Below are positions 15,770-25,003 of a DNA stretch of 64,000 nucleotides, piece after piece; position 1 is the first letter of the stretch; every line of letters begins with the position of its first letter. The notes beneath the pieces were generated by a model. That model made no database searches and was not told the origin of the DNA. It saw nothing but the letters and a program-made list of their open reading frames with translations. This DNA comes from Tamlana crocina. GTDB taxonomy: Bacteria > Bacteroidota > Bacteroidia > Flavobacteriales > Flavobacteriaceae. Location of the stretch: the NCBI GenBank assembly GCA_040429635.1, contig CP158972.1, positions 405,918 to 469,917 on the forward strand, in the 5' to 3' direction. The position numbers and the translations under genes are program-made.

Positions 15770-16488
15770 AGCGTGAGCTTTCTTTTGTCCCAAGTTAAAA
15801 CTTGAACACCTTTAGAGTAATGTATTCTATCAGGTTTGTTATTGATTAAGTGATTGAATTTAGGGTAATCTAGTTCTAGCTTTTTTATTGAAATAGATTC
15901 CATTGGCCATTCTACGTGATGCACATGGTACTCAATAATATGGTTTTTATAATCCTGAAAAACCGCATAACGTTCGGTTAGCCAAATATCGGTTTCATCT
16001 TTGATAATCTGTTTGTTGTCAAAACGATATTCAGTGTAAAATGAATTGTTGTAATTCTTATTTTTGGAAGCGAAGCTAAAGTCCGTTCGCTCCATTTTAG
16101 AATAATAATACGGAAATTTAGACATTGCTTTTAAGACCTTGCACGACGAACGTTTGGCACCTTCCATACTTAAAAAGTAAACACTGCGTTTGCCATTGCA
16201 AGTAATATAAACCCGTATGTTTATTTCATGAAAATCTGATATATGTGGGACTTTAGGCAAACTTCTTACACCAATATTATTCATATTAAAGGCCACCAAA
16301 CTCACCCAAGTTTTTCCATGAATCGTATCTACCGATACGTCTTTAGGTAGAAAAGGTGTTGTTTGCTCTGGAGTAACTTCCCAATGCAAAAAAATAGCTT
16401 TGTTCCATTCCTGATAATATTTCCAAGAGCCTGAAGGAACTTCAAAAGGCCTGTGTTTGGTATGTTTTAATATTTCATTTGCTTTCAT
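15766..16488 (-). CDS. DUF2071 (YqjF-like) family protein
   Basis: A 240-aa protein with the DUF2071 pattern: 'AIFLHWEVTPEQTTPFLPKD' near the N-terminus, 'GKTWVSLVAFNMNNIGVRSL', 'FHEINIRVYITCNGKRSVYF' and 'WLTERYAVFQ'. Length is normal for the family, which is related to acetoacetate decarboxylase-like folds and has no firm function. The start codon touches the stop codon of the alpha-2-macroglobulin gene with no gap and its own stop overlaps ABM by four bases, so the three genes are translationally coupled. Confidence 0.88.
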   Translation of the reverse strand: MKANEILKHTKHRPFEVPSGSWKYYQEWNKAIFLHWEVTPEQTTPFLPKDVSVDTIHGKTWVSLVAFNMNNIGVRSLPKVPHISDFHEINIRVYITCNGKRSVYFLSMEGAKRSSCKVLKAMSKFPYYYSKMERTDFSFASKNKNYNNSFYTEYRFDNKQIIKDETDIWLTERYAVFQDYKNHIIEYHVHHVEWPMESISIKKLELDYPKFNHLINNKPDRIHYSKGVQVLTWDKRKLTL

Positions 16489-19400
16489 TTATTTCTCAAC
16501 AGTTACCCACTGGCCTTTAGTTCTCACTAAATACTCATTATCATACATCGCTTCGGCTTGAATTCCTGGTAAATAATAGGTTCCTAAATAGGAAGCGTTC
16601 AACATCACGTTAAAGGTTTTGGTACCATGTTTTCCTTTTTTACTTAAATCGAAATAGAAATTCACGCGGTCGTCTCTTATGTCGGTATAACGTGCTTGAC
16701 TTGTTGTTGTATCGCCAAAATCGGTAAAACGTGTATTGACGATTTCCCAACCTGAAGGGAAAATTTGCGTTAACGCCACATCGTTCACGTTTTCATTTTT
16801 AAGATTACTTACGCTAACGGTTGCTACAAAATCCTGACCTTGTTGCAGTTTGGAAACATCTATTTTGTTACCTTTTAAATCTTTGTATTGCACCGAAACA
16901 CTCAATCCGCGTTGTTCTGCAATTTCTTCACCTAACGGCAATTTACCTAAATTCAATACACGCACATACACCACATTATCAATGTTATTGGTAAACGAAA
17001 GCGTATTAGAGCCATCAATAACGTTGAGTTCGCGTTGCGCAATGGCACTTTTGGTGTTTATGGTTTCGGTTTTGCCATTGTTGGTATAGCTTATGTTCAA
17101 AGCTTTCCCACCATTGGCTTCCACCATTTTTGCCATAGCCAACAGGCTGTATGCTGTGGTTTGGGTGCTCATCCAACGATTTCCAGACAGTTCTTTGGCA
17201 ATGTATTGTGCCAATTCGCGCTGTTTTGGGTTTTTGGTCAAGACCATAGTTTCCAATGCCATGGCTCTATTTCTATCTGCCGAACCATAAGTATAATAGT
17301 TGTAACGAGGCGGTTGAAAATCAATATTGGCACGTTGCGAAATGCTTTCACTCGCTTCTTTTTGTCCTGCCAAGGCATAGGCTGCTGCCAATCGCCATTT
17401 GGCTTCGTTGGAAATTTCGGTAAACTCACGCAAACGGTTCATACTGGCTAAATCGGGTTCGCCAGCCAATGCCAAAGTGTATAATCGGTAGGCTTGTGCT
17501 AAATCGGAATTGTAAGTTCTGTAACTCGGTCTCCAATCACGAGCAGCTTGTTTTTGATAACTTAACCAATTGCTTTTGAAGGTTAACGGCAACACAAAGC
17601 CTTTCTTTTCGGCTTCCAACATAAAATGTCCTGCATAACTGGTACTCCAATCGTTAGCGGTATTTTCTCCCATCCAATAACTCATTCCGCCATTAGGCTG
17701 CTGAAAATGCGCTAGTTTTTTAATGCCATTTTCAATATTGGATTGAATGTTTTGCTTTTTATCATAGGTTAAATCGAAAATATCACTCAAGAATAACTGC
17801 GGAAATACAGCAGAAGTAGTTTGCTCTAAACAACCATGAGGATATTGAATTAAATACTGTAATCTGCGCGTGAAATCCATTGGAGGCAAGGTTGAAAATT
17901 CTACCGTTGCACTGTTGCTTCCTACAACACCAAAGGTTGAAAAATCCAATGCACCTGTAGCTTTAGCCTCTAAAGTTTTGTCGATAGCTTTTGAAGTTAT
18001 TGGATTCGGATTCACCACATCCAATTCGACTTTGTAAGTCGATTTTTCACCATTTCCAGAGGCAATGACTTCAACGGTATTGATACCTTTTGCTTTACTC
18101 ACATCCAATTCAAAATACGCCATTTGCTCATCCGGTTTTGTAAAACTCAAGTTTTGGGTTTGCGCACCAACTACGGAAATACCATCGCTTAATTTCAAGC
18201 TAATATTGACGTTTTTCACTTTGTTTTCCATAGCAAAAACAGTTACTGGAAGTGTTACTTTTTCACCTGGGCTTAATTTCCGCGGAAGCGAAGCCAACAC
18301 CATTAACGGTTTTTTCACTTGTACGGTTTTGTCGGTACTTCCGTAAGCTTCTTTGGTATTGTCTCCGGCAACCACCATAGTGCGAACCGAACCAATGTAG
18401 TTTGGCAGTTTGATGCTGTGCGTGTTGTTTTCACCAGCTTTTAAATTAAAAGGTCCTAAATAGGTGACCACAGGTTTAAAACGGTTGGCTTTTTTGTTTT
18501 TTCCAGCCAATGCGCTACCGTCACCACCAATGGCAAATACTTGGTCGATGCTACCAGAATATGCGCCAATAACATCGTCGAAAATATCCCAAGTTTTTAC
18601 GCCCAAAGCTTGACGTTTGTAAAATTCGTCCCAAGCATTTGGTGTTTTAAAACGCGTTAAATCGAGCAAACCTTCTTCGACCATCGCAATAGTGTAAGTC
18701 ATTGGTTTGTTATTTTTTTCTGAAACCGAAACTTTAAATTCTTGTTCTGGTTTTAATACATCTGGCATTTTTAGTTGTGGTTCCAACTTGGTATTTGGGT
18801 CTTCCACCATAATTGGAATGACGCCATACAAACGGATGGGTAAATCGTTTGCCGAAATAGCATGCGGTTGTAGTAATGAAATGTTGACGAACACATTTGG
18901 CGCCATTACATTGGTTATTGGAACATCAACAACCGTTTCGCCTTGCTGGGTTTTTACCCATCTGTAATCGAGAACTTCGGTGCCATTTTCTATACTTACC
19001 AAAGCACGACCTTCGTTACCAGAATTAAAAGTGATTTTTGCGGTTTCACCAACATTATATTGTTCTTTATCGGCCGAAAACACTAACATTTTAGCCGCTT
19101 CTTTATCGTTTGAAGGTGCTTTTTGCCACCAGTTTTTATAGAAATAAGCGGTTCGTCCTGTGGCGTGACCACTTTTTGGGTCAACCACTCTTATGAGGTA
19201 ACGACCACGTTCGTTGTCTGGAATTTTAATGCTGAATGAGCCTTTTCCGTTGGCATCGGTATTGACTTTTGTGTCTAAATACGGTCTGTGGTAGGTGCTT
19301 GATACGTAACTCGATAGGTTATCGTAAGAGGAATTCCACCACCAACGCCATTCAATTTTATAGACTTTTACTTCAAGATTGTTACGCTTAATAGGTTTAC

Positions 19401-22065
19401 CATCTTTATCGACCACAACCACATCAAAGGTTTGGTTTTCATCTGTAAAAAACGAACCGTAAGCATTTCCTTTAGGTGATTTCAATCCAACAAACGACTC
19501 GTAAGGCGCGTATTGTTTGGTAAAAGCATCCATTGAGAAGTCGCCACCATTTTCAAAGGCACGAACCAAAAATTGTACGTTCAGCATGCCAGGAGCATTT
19601 TTGCCGACTTCCAACTTTTTGTTGATGCTTGCTAAACCATCAGCATTTACATTACCTTCAAACACGTTGATTTCTTCGGTGTTGAATTCGCGTGTTGGGT
19701 CGTTAAAAACGTAATTGATATAATTTTTAAATCCTGAATACGATGTACTGAATTTCGCTTTCACTTCAGCTTTTAGGTTTTTTCCAGCAGCTCCGTGAAG
19801 CCATTTTACGTCCAAAGTTCCGTTTAATGGTTCGTTGCTGGTTAAAATCTCTTTTTCAAAATCGACTTTAAGTTTTAATCGGTTGGGTTTTACGGTTTCA
19901 ATTTTCAGTCCTTTATGAAACGTTGCACCACCAACCGAAACTTTGGTGTTGTAATTTCCGGTTTTATCTTCGGTTGATGTTGGTACAGTAAACGTATAAA
20001 AATTGTTGAGGTTATCCGCAGTTATATTTTTGTAAACTAACTTGCCGTTAGGGTCAGTGATTTCCAGTTTTACGGGATGTCCTTTTGGGAGTTTGTTGGC
20101 AACATCATTTAGCATAAAAGTTAAATACAGCGTGTCTCCAGGTCGCCACACACCACGTTCGCCATAAATATAGCCCTTAAGTCCGCGTTGTAATTTGTTT
20201 CCAGAAACATCAAATTTGCTTAACGACAACGAATTGCCATCAGCCAATTTTACATAGGTTTTGTTAGCGCCTTTTGTGACAATGGCAAACGACGCGTGTT
20301 TTTCGGCATCAATAGTTACGAGTCCATCTTTGTCGGTAAATAAAGATGCGATTTCCTGTTGTTGAAAGTTGTAAATTTTAACCGACGCATTGGCTTCCGG
20401 ATTGGTGGTTAAAATATCGGTAACTGCAAAATAGTAGGAGTTGTTGGTACTTTTTTTGGCAATCACACCCAAGTTTGAACCTAACAGATTTTGAGATACG
20501 ATGCGGTTTTCGTTGTAATACGCTTCGTGACAAGGGTTATCGCGTTCACGCCAATTATAAGTGTGGTTTCGGTATCTGTACGTGAGGTTGTCCCAATATT
20601 CTTCTTCCTTTAATTCTTCATCTTCGGTGAAAGTTTCGTTGTAATCGCCTTCGTAATAATAGTCTTCTTCGTAGTAATAATCGTCGTATTCATCATCTTC
20701 TGCATTGGTGACAGAGGTTTTTGCAGAACAATCATACAACGAATAATTTTTGTTGAAACTCAATTCCACTCGATACATTGCGCCAGCATCAGCCTTAAAA
20801 TAATGGGATAAATCGATGCTGTAGGCTTTCCATTTTCCGGTGTTTTCGGCTACAGTTTGTAGTTGAATGGTTTGTTTGGCAATGCGACGACCAACTTTTT
20901 TAATGTTGTATTCGTTGTTACTGTTGAGGTTGTTATCTTGAAGAAATTGTAGAATATTGTCTTCAAAAATTTTGATGATGCGTACATCAACAGCACTTAA
21001 ATTTACCGCTTCAAAATTGAATTTTAATTCTTGTGAATTTGGTAAAATGGTACCATTGCTGATTAATCGAACTTGTGGTTTTAATTCTTCAAAAGCAATG
21101 CTTTCAGAAAATGGTTTTTTGAGTTTAAAGCCTTCATCGTTGGAAATGCCTTGAAACACATCAACCAGAATATTACCAACCAGTTTGCTGTCTGGATACA
21201 CTTTTAGCACGTTGCCATCAACAACATATTTTGGGTTTTTTACATTTTGAATAATGACCAATCCGTCTAAATTTTGCTGTTTTTTTAATGGATCGGAAAA
21301 GTTGATGGAAAGGTGCTGTTCAGGCGATTGAATAACATCTACATCAATAATAGTGAAGTTGTTAATACCAGGAATAACCACTTTGCTTTCGCCTGAATTA
21401 TCTGCTTTTATGGCTTTTCCGTTCCATTTCACGAGAATTTCGCTGTCCTCAATTTTTCGGTTGATGCTATCAATTCTAAATTCAAAAACTTTTGAACGCG
21501 TGTTGTTTTCATTAAAAACAATGGACAGATTTTTTCCGTCTTGAGAGGCTTCAACTAATTTTTTGGCATCTTCTAAATTAATCACATCTGCCGAACGTAA
21601 AATAGACTCTAAATACTGCCAATTTTTGCTGTAGGATTGTAGGTTATTGGTAACGATACTGAAATTTGGCGTGATAGTTTTAAACTGAAAGGTGTAATCT
21701 TCAAACCCTTTCGGAATGTTGTCGTAAATCTTGTTCAGCTTTACTGAAACAGTGTATTCTGTTGCAGGTTCTAGAGGTTCATCTGGAGTAAAAATTAATG
21801 TGTGCTTGTTAGCTACTGTTAGTTTTCCTTCAGAATGTGGTGAGATAGACACTATTTTATCGGTAATTTCTTGTCCCATTTCCCAACCCTCAACATCGTT
21901 TGCCAAATTAATTTGAATGGGCTCAACTACCGAAACCAAACCTGATGAGGTGTAACTTATATAGTCTCTAAATTTAAAAAGGTTGTCGGTTTCTACTGCT
22001 TTCTTTTTGCAGGATGCGACTAGCGTAAGCACAGTTACGATAGCCAAAAATTTTCTTAATGGCAT
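16489..22065 (-). CDS. Bacterial alpha-2-macroglobulin lipoprotein
   Basis: A very large lipoprotein of 1858 aa. I start at 22065 because MPLRKFLAIVTVLTLVASC is a proper lipoprotein signal (Cys 19); an upstream ATG at 22098 only adds 11 residues. Order: Ig-like and macroglobulin (MG) domains, MG2 region with 'RGVWRPGDTLYLTFMLND' around residue 690, A2M family domain, then the thioester motif CLEQ (Cys at 17830-17832, residue about 1412) in 'YPHGCLEQTTSAVF', and helical complement-like repeats. Such proteins trap proteases in the periplasm and are usually paired with PBP1C, here also present nearby. Residues about 455-495 form an acidic, Tyr-rich insert. The thioester is intact. Confidence 0.95.
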   Translation of the reverse strand: MPLRKFLAIVTVLTLVASCKKKAVETDNLFKFRDYISYTSSGLVSVVEPIQINLANDVEGWEMGQEITDKIVSISPHSEGKLTVANKHTLIFTPDEPLEPATEYTVSVKLNKIYDNIPKGFEDYTFQFKTITPNFSIVTNNLQSYSKNWQYLESILRSADVINLEDAKKLVEASQDGKNLSIVFNENNTRSKVFEFRIDSINRKIEDSEILVKWNGKAIKADNSGESKVVIPGINNFTIIDVDVIQSPEQHLSINFSDPLKKQQNLDGLVIIQNVKNPKYVVDGNVLKVYPDSKLVGNILVDVFQGISNDEGFKLKKPFSESIAFEELKPQVRLISNGTILPNSQELKFNFEAVNLSAVDVRIIKIFEDNILQFLQDNNLNSNNEYNIKKVGRRIAKQTIQLQTVAENTGKWKAYSIDLSHYFKADAGAMYRVELSFNKNYSLYDCSAKTSVTNAEDDEYDDYYYEEDYYYEGDYNETFTEDEELKEEEYWDNLTYRYRNHTYNWRERDNPCHEAYYNENRIVSQNLLGSNLGVIAKKSTNNSYYFAVTDILTTNPEANASVKIYNFQQQEIASLFTDKDGLVTIDAEKHASFAIVTKGANKTYVKLADGNSLSLSKFDVSGNKLQRGLKGYIYGERGVWRPGDTLYLTFMLNDVANKLPKGHPVKLEITDPNGKLVYKNITADNLNNFYTFTVPTSTEDKTGNYNTKVSVGGATFHKGLKIETVKPNRLKLKVDFEKEILTSNEPLNGTLDVKWLHGAAGKNLKAEVKAKFSTSYSGFKNYINYVFNDPTREFNTEEINVFEGNVNADGLASINKKLEVGKNAPGMLNVQFLVRAFENGGDFSMDAFTKQYAPYESFVGLKSPKGNAYGSFFTDENQTFDVVVVDKDGKPIKRNNLEVKVYKIEWRWWWNSSYDNLSSYVSSTYHRPYLDTKVNTDANGKGSFSIKIPDNERGRYLIRVVDPKSGHATGRTAYFYKNWWQKAPSNDKEAAKMLVFSADKEQYNVGETAKITFNSGNEGRALVSIENGTEVLDYRWVKTQQGETVVDVPITNVMAPNVFVNISLLQPHAISANDLPIRLYGVIPIMVEDPNTKLEPQLKMPDVLKPEQEFKVSVSEKNNKPMTYTIAMVEEGLLDLTRFKTPNAWDEFYKRQALGVKTWDIFDDVIGAYSGSIDQVFAIGGDGSALAGKNKKANRFKPVVTYLGPFNLKAGENNTHSIKLPNYIGSVRTMVVAGDNTKEAYGSTDKTVQVKKPLMVLASLPRKLSPGEKVTLPVTVFAMENKVKNVNISLKLSDGISVVGAQTQNLSFTKPDEQMAYFELDVSKAKGINTVEVIASGNGEKSTYKVELDVVNPNPITSKAIDKTLEAKATGALDFSTFGVVGSNSATVEFSTLPPMDFTRRLQYLIQYPHGCLEQTTSAVFPQLFLSDIFDLTYDKKQNIQSNIENGIKKLAHFQQPNGGMSYWMGENTANDWSTSYAGHFMLEAEKKGFVLPLTFKSNWLSYQKQAARDWRPSYRTYNSDLAQAYRLYTLALAGEPDLASMNRLREFTEISNEAKWRLAAAYALAGQKEASESISQRANIDFQPPRYNYYTYGSADRNRAMALETMVLTKNPKQRELAQYIAKELSGNRWMSTQTTAYSLLAMAKMVEANGGKALNISYTNNGKTETINTKSAIAQRELNVIDGSNTLSFTNNIDNVVYVRVLNLGKLPLGEEIAEQRGLSVSVQYKDLKGNKIDVSKLQQGQDFVATVSVSNLKNENVNDVALTQIFPSGWEIVNTRFTDFGDTTTSQARYTDIRDDRVNFYFDLSKKGKHGTKTFNVMLNASYLGTYYLPGIQAEAMYDNEYLVRTKGQWVTVEK

Positions 22066-22197
22066 GGGTTGACGAATTAAATTCAAAATGAGCCTCAAGG
22101 AAGCGTGCGATGTTTCTTGTTAATAAAGCTACGATTAAATTTTGGCCCTCGGCTTTTTTCAGGTTGTTAAATTGTTCTTAAATTATACCATTTGTTA

Positions 22198-23235
22198 TTA
22201 GTTTTTAAACATCCCTACATAAAGTTCGCCGTTATCGTTCATGGTTGCCCTAAACATGCCGGGTGTGTTGAACTCCATAACCATATTGCCGTTTTTGTCA
22301 ATGGCAATTATGCCGCCAACACCTTGCCCATCGTCGATATTTGGCAGTTTGTTTTGAACGACTTCCTTTGCGGCTTCTTTTAAGGTCAAGTTTTTGTATG
22401 CCATCAGTGCCGAAATATCGTAAGCCACCATCCCTCGGATAAAATATTCGCCCCAACCCGTGCTGGACACCGCGCAGGTATTGTTGTTGGCATATGTGCC
22501 CGCCCCGATTATGGGCGAATCGCCTATGCGTCCCCAGCGTTTGTTGGTCATGCCTCCGGTTGAAGTTCCGGCGGCCAAATTGCCGTTTTTGTCGAGTGCT
22601 ACACAGCCCACGGTTCCTAATTTTGAAGCTTTTAATTCGTCATCATAAAAAAGTGAAACATCGTTTTTGGTTTTAACGCGTTCCAACGATTTTAGTTTAC
22701 TTTCGGTGGAAAAATAGCTGGGGTCAACCAGTTCCAAACCTTGTTCTTCGGCAAAAGTTTCGGCGCCTTTGCCCGAAAGCATCACGTGTGGCGATTTTTC
22801 CATTACGGCACGTGCTAAATTGATTGGGTTTTTTACGGTTGATGTTCCTGCCGAAGCCCCAGCATTCAAGGTTTTGCCGTCCATAATTGAGGCGTCGTGC
22901 TCGTTTGTCCCTTCAAAGGTAAAAACCGCGCCTCGGCCTGCATTAAAGAGTGGTGAATCTTCCAAAATATTGATGGTTTTTTCAACGGCATCGAGACTTG
23001 TGCCTCCGTTTTTTAGAATCGTGTGGCCTGTTTTAATGGCTTCTTCCAAAACTTTTCGGTATTCGGTTTCTTTTTCTTCGGACATGCTTTCTCTTAAAAT
23101 AGTGCCCGCACCACCATGAATGACGATGGAAAAAGATGGTTTTTCGAAGGCTTCCGAAGTCGGTTCGGTTTCCGCTTGTTTTTTGCAGGACAAGGCAATC
23201 AATAAAAATGAAATCAAAAAAATGCTAGGTTTCAT
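22198..23235 (-). CDS. Isoaspartyl peptidase / L-asparaginase (Ntn hydrolase), lipoprotein-type signal
   Basis: I start at 23235 (MKPSIFLISFLLIALSC), giving a lipoprotein signal with Cys 17; the ORF to 23274 lacks such a signal. The 345-aa precursor shows the family blocks 'FSIVIHGGAGTI', 'GRGAVFTFEGTNEHDASIMDG', and the autocleavage site 'LGTVGCVALD', where Thr becomes the catalytic nucleophile, followed by 'GTSTGGMTNKRWGRIGDSPI'. It removes isoaspartyl residues from peptides or hydrolyses asparagine, here in the periplasm. It lies upstream of the alpha-2-macroglobulin gene on the same strand with a 132-bp gap, and is divergent from the ALDH gene. Confidence 0.94.
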   Translation of the reverse strand: MKPSIFLISFLLIALSCKKQAETEPTSEAFEKPSFSIVIHGGAGTILRESMSEEKETEYRKVLEEAIKTGHTILKNGGTSLDAVEKTINILEDSPLFNAGRGAVFTFEGTNEHDASIMDGKTLNAGASAGTSTVKNPINLARAVMEKSPHVMLSGKGAETFAEEQGLELVDPSYFSTESKLKSLERVKTKNDVSLFYDDELKASKLGTVGCVALDKNGNLAAGTSTGGMTNKRWGRIGDSPIIGAGTYANNNTCAVSSTGWGEYFIRGMVAYDISALMAYKNLTLKEAAKEVVQNKLPNIDDGQGVGGIIAIDKNGNMVMEFNTPGMFRATMNDNGELYVGMFKN

Positions 23236-23310
23236 AAAGGAAAGTTTTAAAGGTGATAAAGTTAGTGATTTCAATTTTGTTGAAATTCAGCAAAACCGAC
23301 TTTTAATTGT

Positions 23311-23318
23311 TATATTCG
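23311..23318 (+). promoter_or_regulatory. -7 promoter element of the aldehyde dehydrogenase gene
   Basis: TATATTCG, one base from TAnnTTTG, lies 36 bp before the ATG at 23355. The identical octamer serves the MoxR gene. Confidence 0.5.
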
Positions 23319-23354
23319 CAAATAAATCAAATAATAATAAAAAATCAATAATAA

Positions 23355-24911
23355 ATGAAAACGGTCGCCGCTCACTTTGGAATATCCGAAGCACTTAGAA
23401 CATTGGGAATTAAGGAAACAAATGAAGGGACTTCAACGGGATGTGATAGTTTTTCTTCGTCAGGAAACGTCCTTGAAAGTATGTCGCCTGTTGACGGGAA
23501 ACTCATCGGCAGGGTAAAAACAACCACCAAGGAAGATTATGAAAAAGTGATGCAAGCGGCTACTTCGGCATTTAAAACTTGGAGAATGGTGCCAGCGCCG
23601 CAACGCGGTGAAATGGTGCGGCAATTTGGCGATAAACTTCGCGAAAAAAAGGAAGCGCTGGGGAAATTGGTATCGTACGAAATGGGCAAAAGCTACCAAG
23701 AAGGCTTGGGCGAAGTTCAGGAAATGATTGATATCTGCGATTTTGCTGTCGGCTTGTCGCGCCAGCTTCATGGCTTGACGATGCATTCCGAAAGACCAGG
23801 GCACCGTATGTACGAACAATACCATCCGTTGGGTGTGGTTGGGGTTATTTCGGCCTTTAATTTTCCGGTGGCCGTTTGGAGTTGGAATACGGCCTTGGCA
23901 TGGGTGTGTGGCGATGTTTGTGTTTGGAAACCCAGTGAAAAAACACCGCTCTGTGGCATAGCTTGCCAAAATATTATTGCAGAAGTGCTTAAAGAAAGTA
24001 ATCTTCCGGAAGGTATTTCCTGTTTAATCAATGGCGATTACAAAGTGGGTGAATTTATGACGAAAGATACTCGAATACCTTTAATATCTGCAACAGGTTC
24101 CACTCGAATGGGAAAAATCGTGGCGCAGGAAGTCGCTGGTAGATTGGGTAAAAGTCTATTGGAATTGGGCGGAAATAACGCCATTATTGTAACGCCCGAT
24201 GCCGATATAAAAATGACGGTTATTGGTGCTGTTTTTGGGGCGGTTGGCACTGCAGGACAACGCTGCACGTCAACCCGACGATTGATTATCCACGACAGTA
24301 TTTATGATAAAGTGAAAAACGCTGTGGTTGATGCTTACAAGCAATTGCGCATTGGAAATCCGTTGGATGAAAACAATCATGTTGGCCCGTTAATTGATAC
24401 CGATGCTGTAAAAATGTATCAGCAAGCATTAGAAAAAGTAGTGGAAGAAGGTGGAAAAATTATTGTTGAAGGCGGTGTGCTTTCCGGTGAAGGCTATGAA
24501 AGTGGATGCTATGTAAAACCGGCGATTGCTGAAGCTGAACCTCAATTTAAAATTGTTCAGCATGAAACTTTTGCACCTATTTTATATCTGCTGAAATATT
24601 CGGGCGATGTTGAAAATGCTATTGAAATTCAAAACAATGTTGCACAAGGATTATCATCGGCCATCATGACCAATAATTTGCGTGAAGCCGAGCGTTTTCT
24701 GTCGCATGCGGGAAGCGATTGCGGCATTGCCAACGTAAACATCGGCACTTCTGGAGCCGAAATAGGTGGTGCTTTTGGTGGCGAAAAAGAAACGGGAGGT
24801 GGTCGCGAAAGTGGTAGCGACGCTTGGAAAGTTTATATGCGCCGCCAAACCAATACTATTAATTATACTACCGAATTGCCTTTGGCGCAAGGGATAAAGT
24901 TTGGTTTGTAA
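23355..24911 (+). CDS. ALDH7-type aldehyde dehydrogenase (aminoadipate semialdehyde type)
   Basis: A 518-aa NAD(P)-dependent aldehyde dehydrogenase. The catalytic Cys is C304 in 'GTAGQRCTSTRRL' and the general base is E270 in 'LLELGGNNAI'. The N-terminal extension before 'SPVDGKLIGRV' and the 'FGGEKETGGGRESGSDAWK' block fit the antiquitin (ALDH7) group, which oxidises alpha-aminoadipate semialdehyde in lysine catabolism. No other lysine-degradation gene is in the window, so the exact substrate is inferred. It stands alone, divergent from the isoaspartyl peptidase. Confidence 0.92.
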   Translation: MKTVAAHFGISEALRTLGIKETNEGTSTGCDSFSSSGNVLESMSPVDGKLIGRVKTTTKEDYEKVMQAATSAFKTWRMVPAPQRGEMVRQFGDKLREKKEALGKLVSYEMGKSYQEGLGEVQEMIDICDFAVGLSRQLHGLTMHSERPGHRMYEQYHPLGVVGVISAFNFPVAVWSWNTALAWVCGDVCVWKPSEKTPLCGIACQNIIAEVLKESNLPEGISCLINGDYKVGEFMTKDTRIPLISATGSTRMGKIVAQEVAGRLGKSLLELGGNNAIIVTPDADIKMTVIGAVFGAVGTAGQRCTSTRRLIIHDSIYDKVKNAVVDAYKQLRIGNPLDENNHVGPLIDTDAVKMYQQALEKVVEEGGKIIVEGGVLSGEGYESGCYVKPAIAEAEPQFKIVQHETFAPILYLLKYSGDVENAIEIQNNVAQGLSSAIMTNNLREAERFLSHAGSDCGIANVNIGTSGAEIGGAFGGEKETGGGRESGSDAWKVYMRRQTNTINYTTELPLAQGIKFGL

Positions 24912-25003
24912 TGCGCTAATTTTTAGTTCGTTTAAACCATTTTAATATCTTCTAGTCTAAATAGTTGTAAAATTGGTTGTTGGTTTTATAAAATGTTTAG
25001 CCT

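Noticed and set aside
17035-17451. 138-codon plus-strand ORF inside the alpha-2-macroglobulin gene
   Set aside because: Lies fully opposite a well-supported gene with clear domains and has no recognisable motif.
24942-24963. Half-site AGTCTAAATA before the DUF1800 gene
   Set aside because: Only one half of the haem-locus palindrome is present; the other half does not match, so it was not called as an operator.
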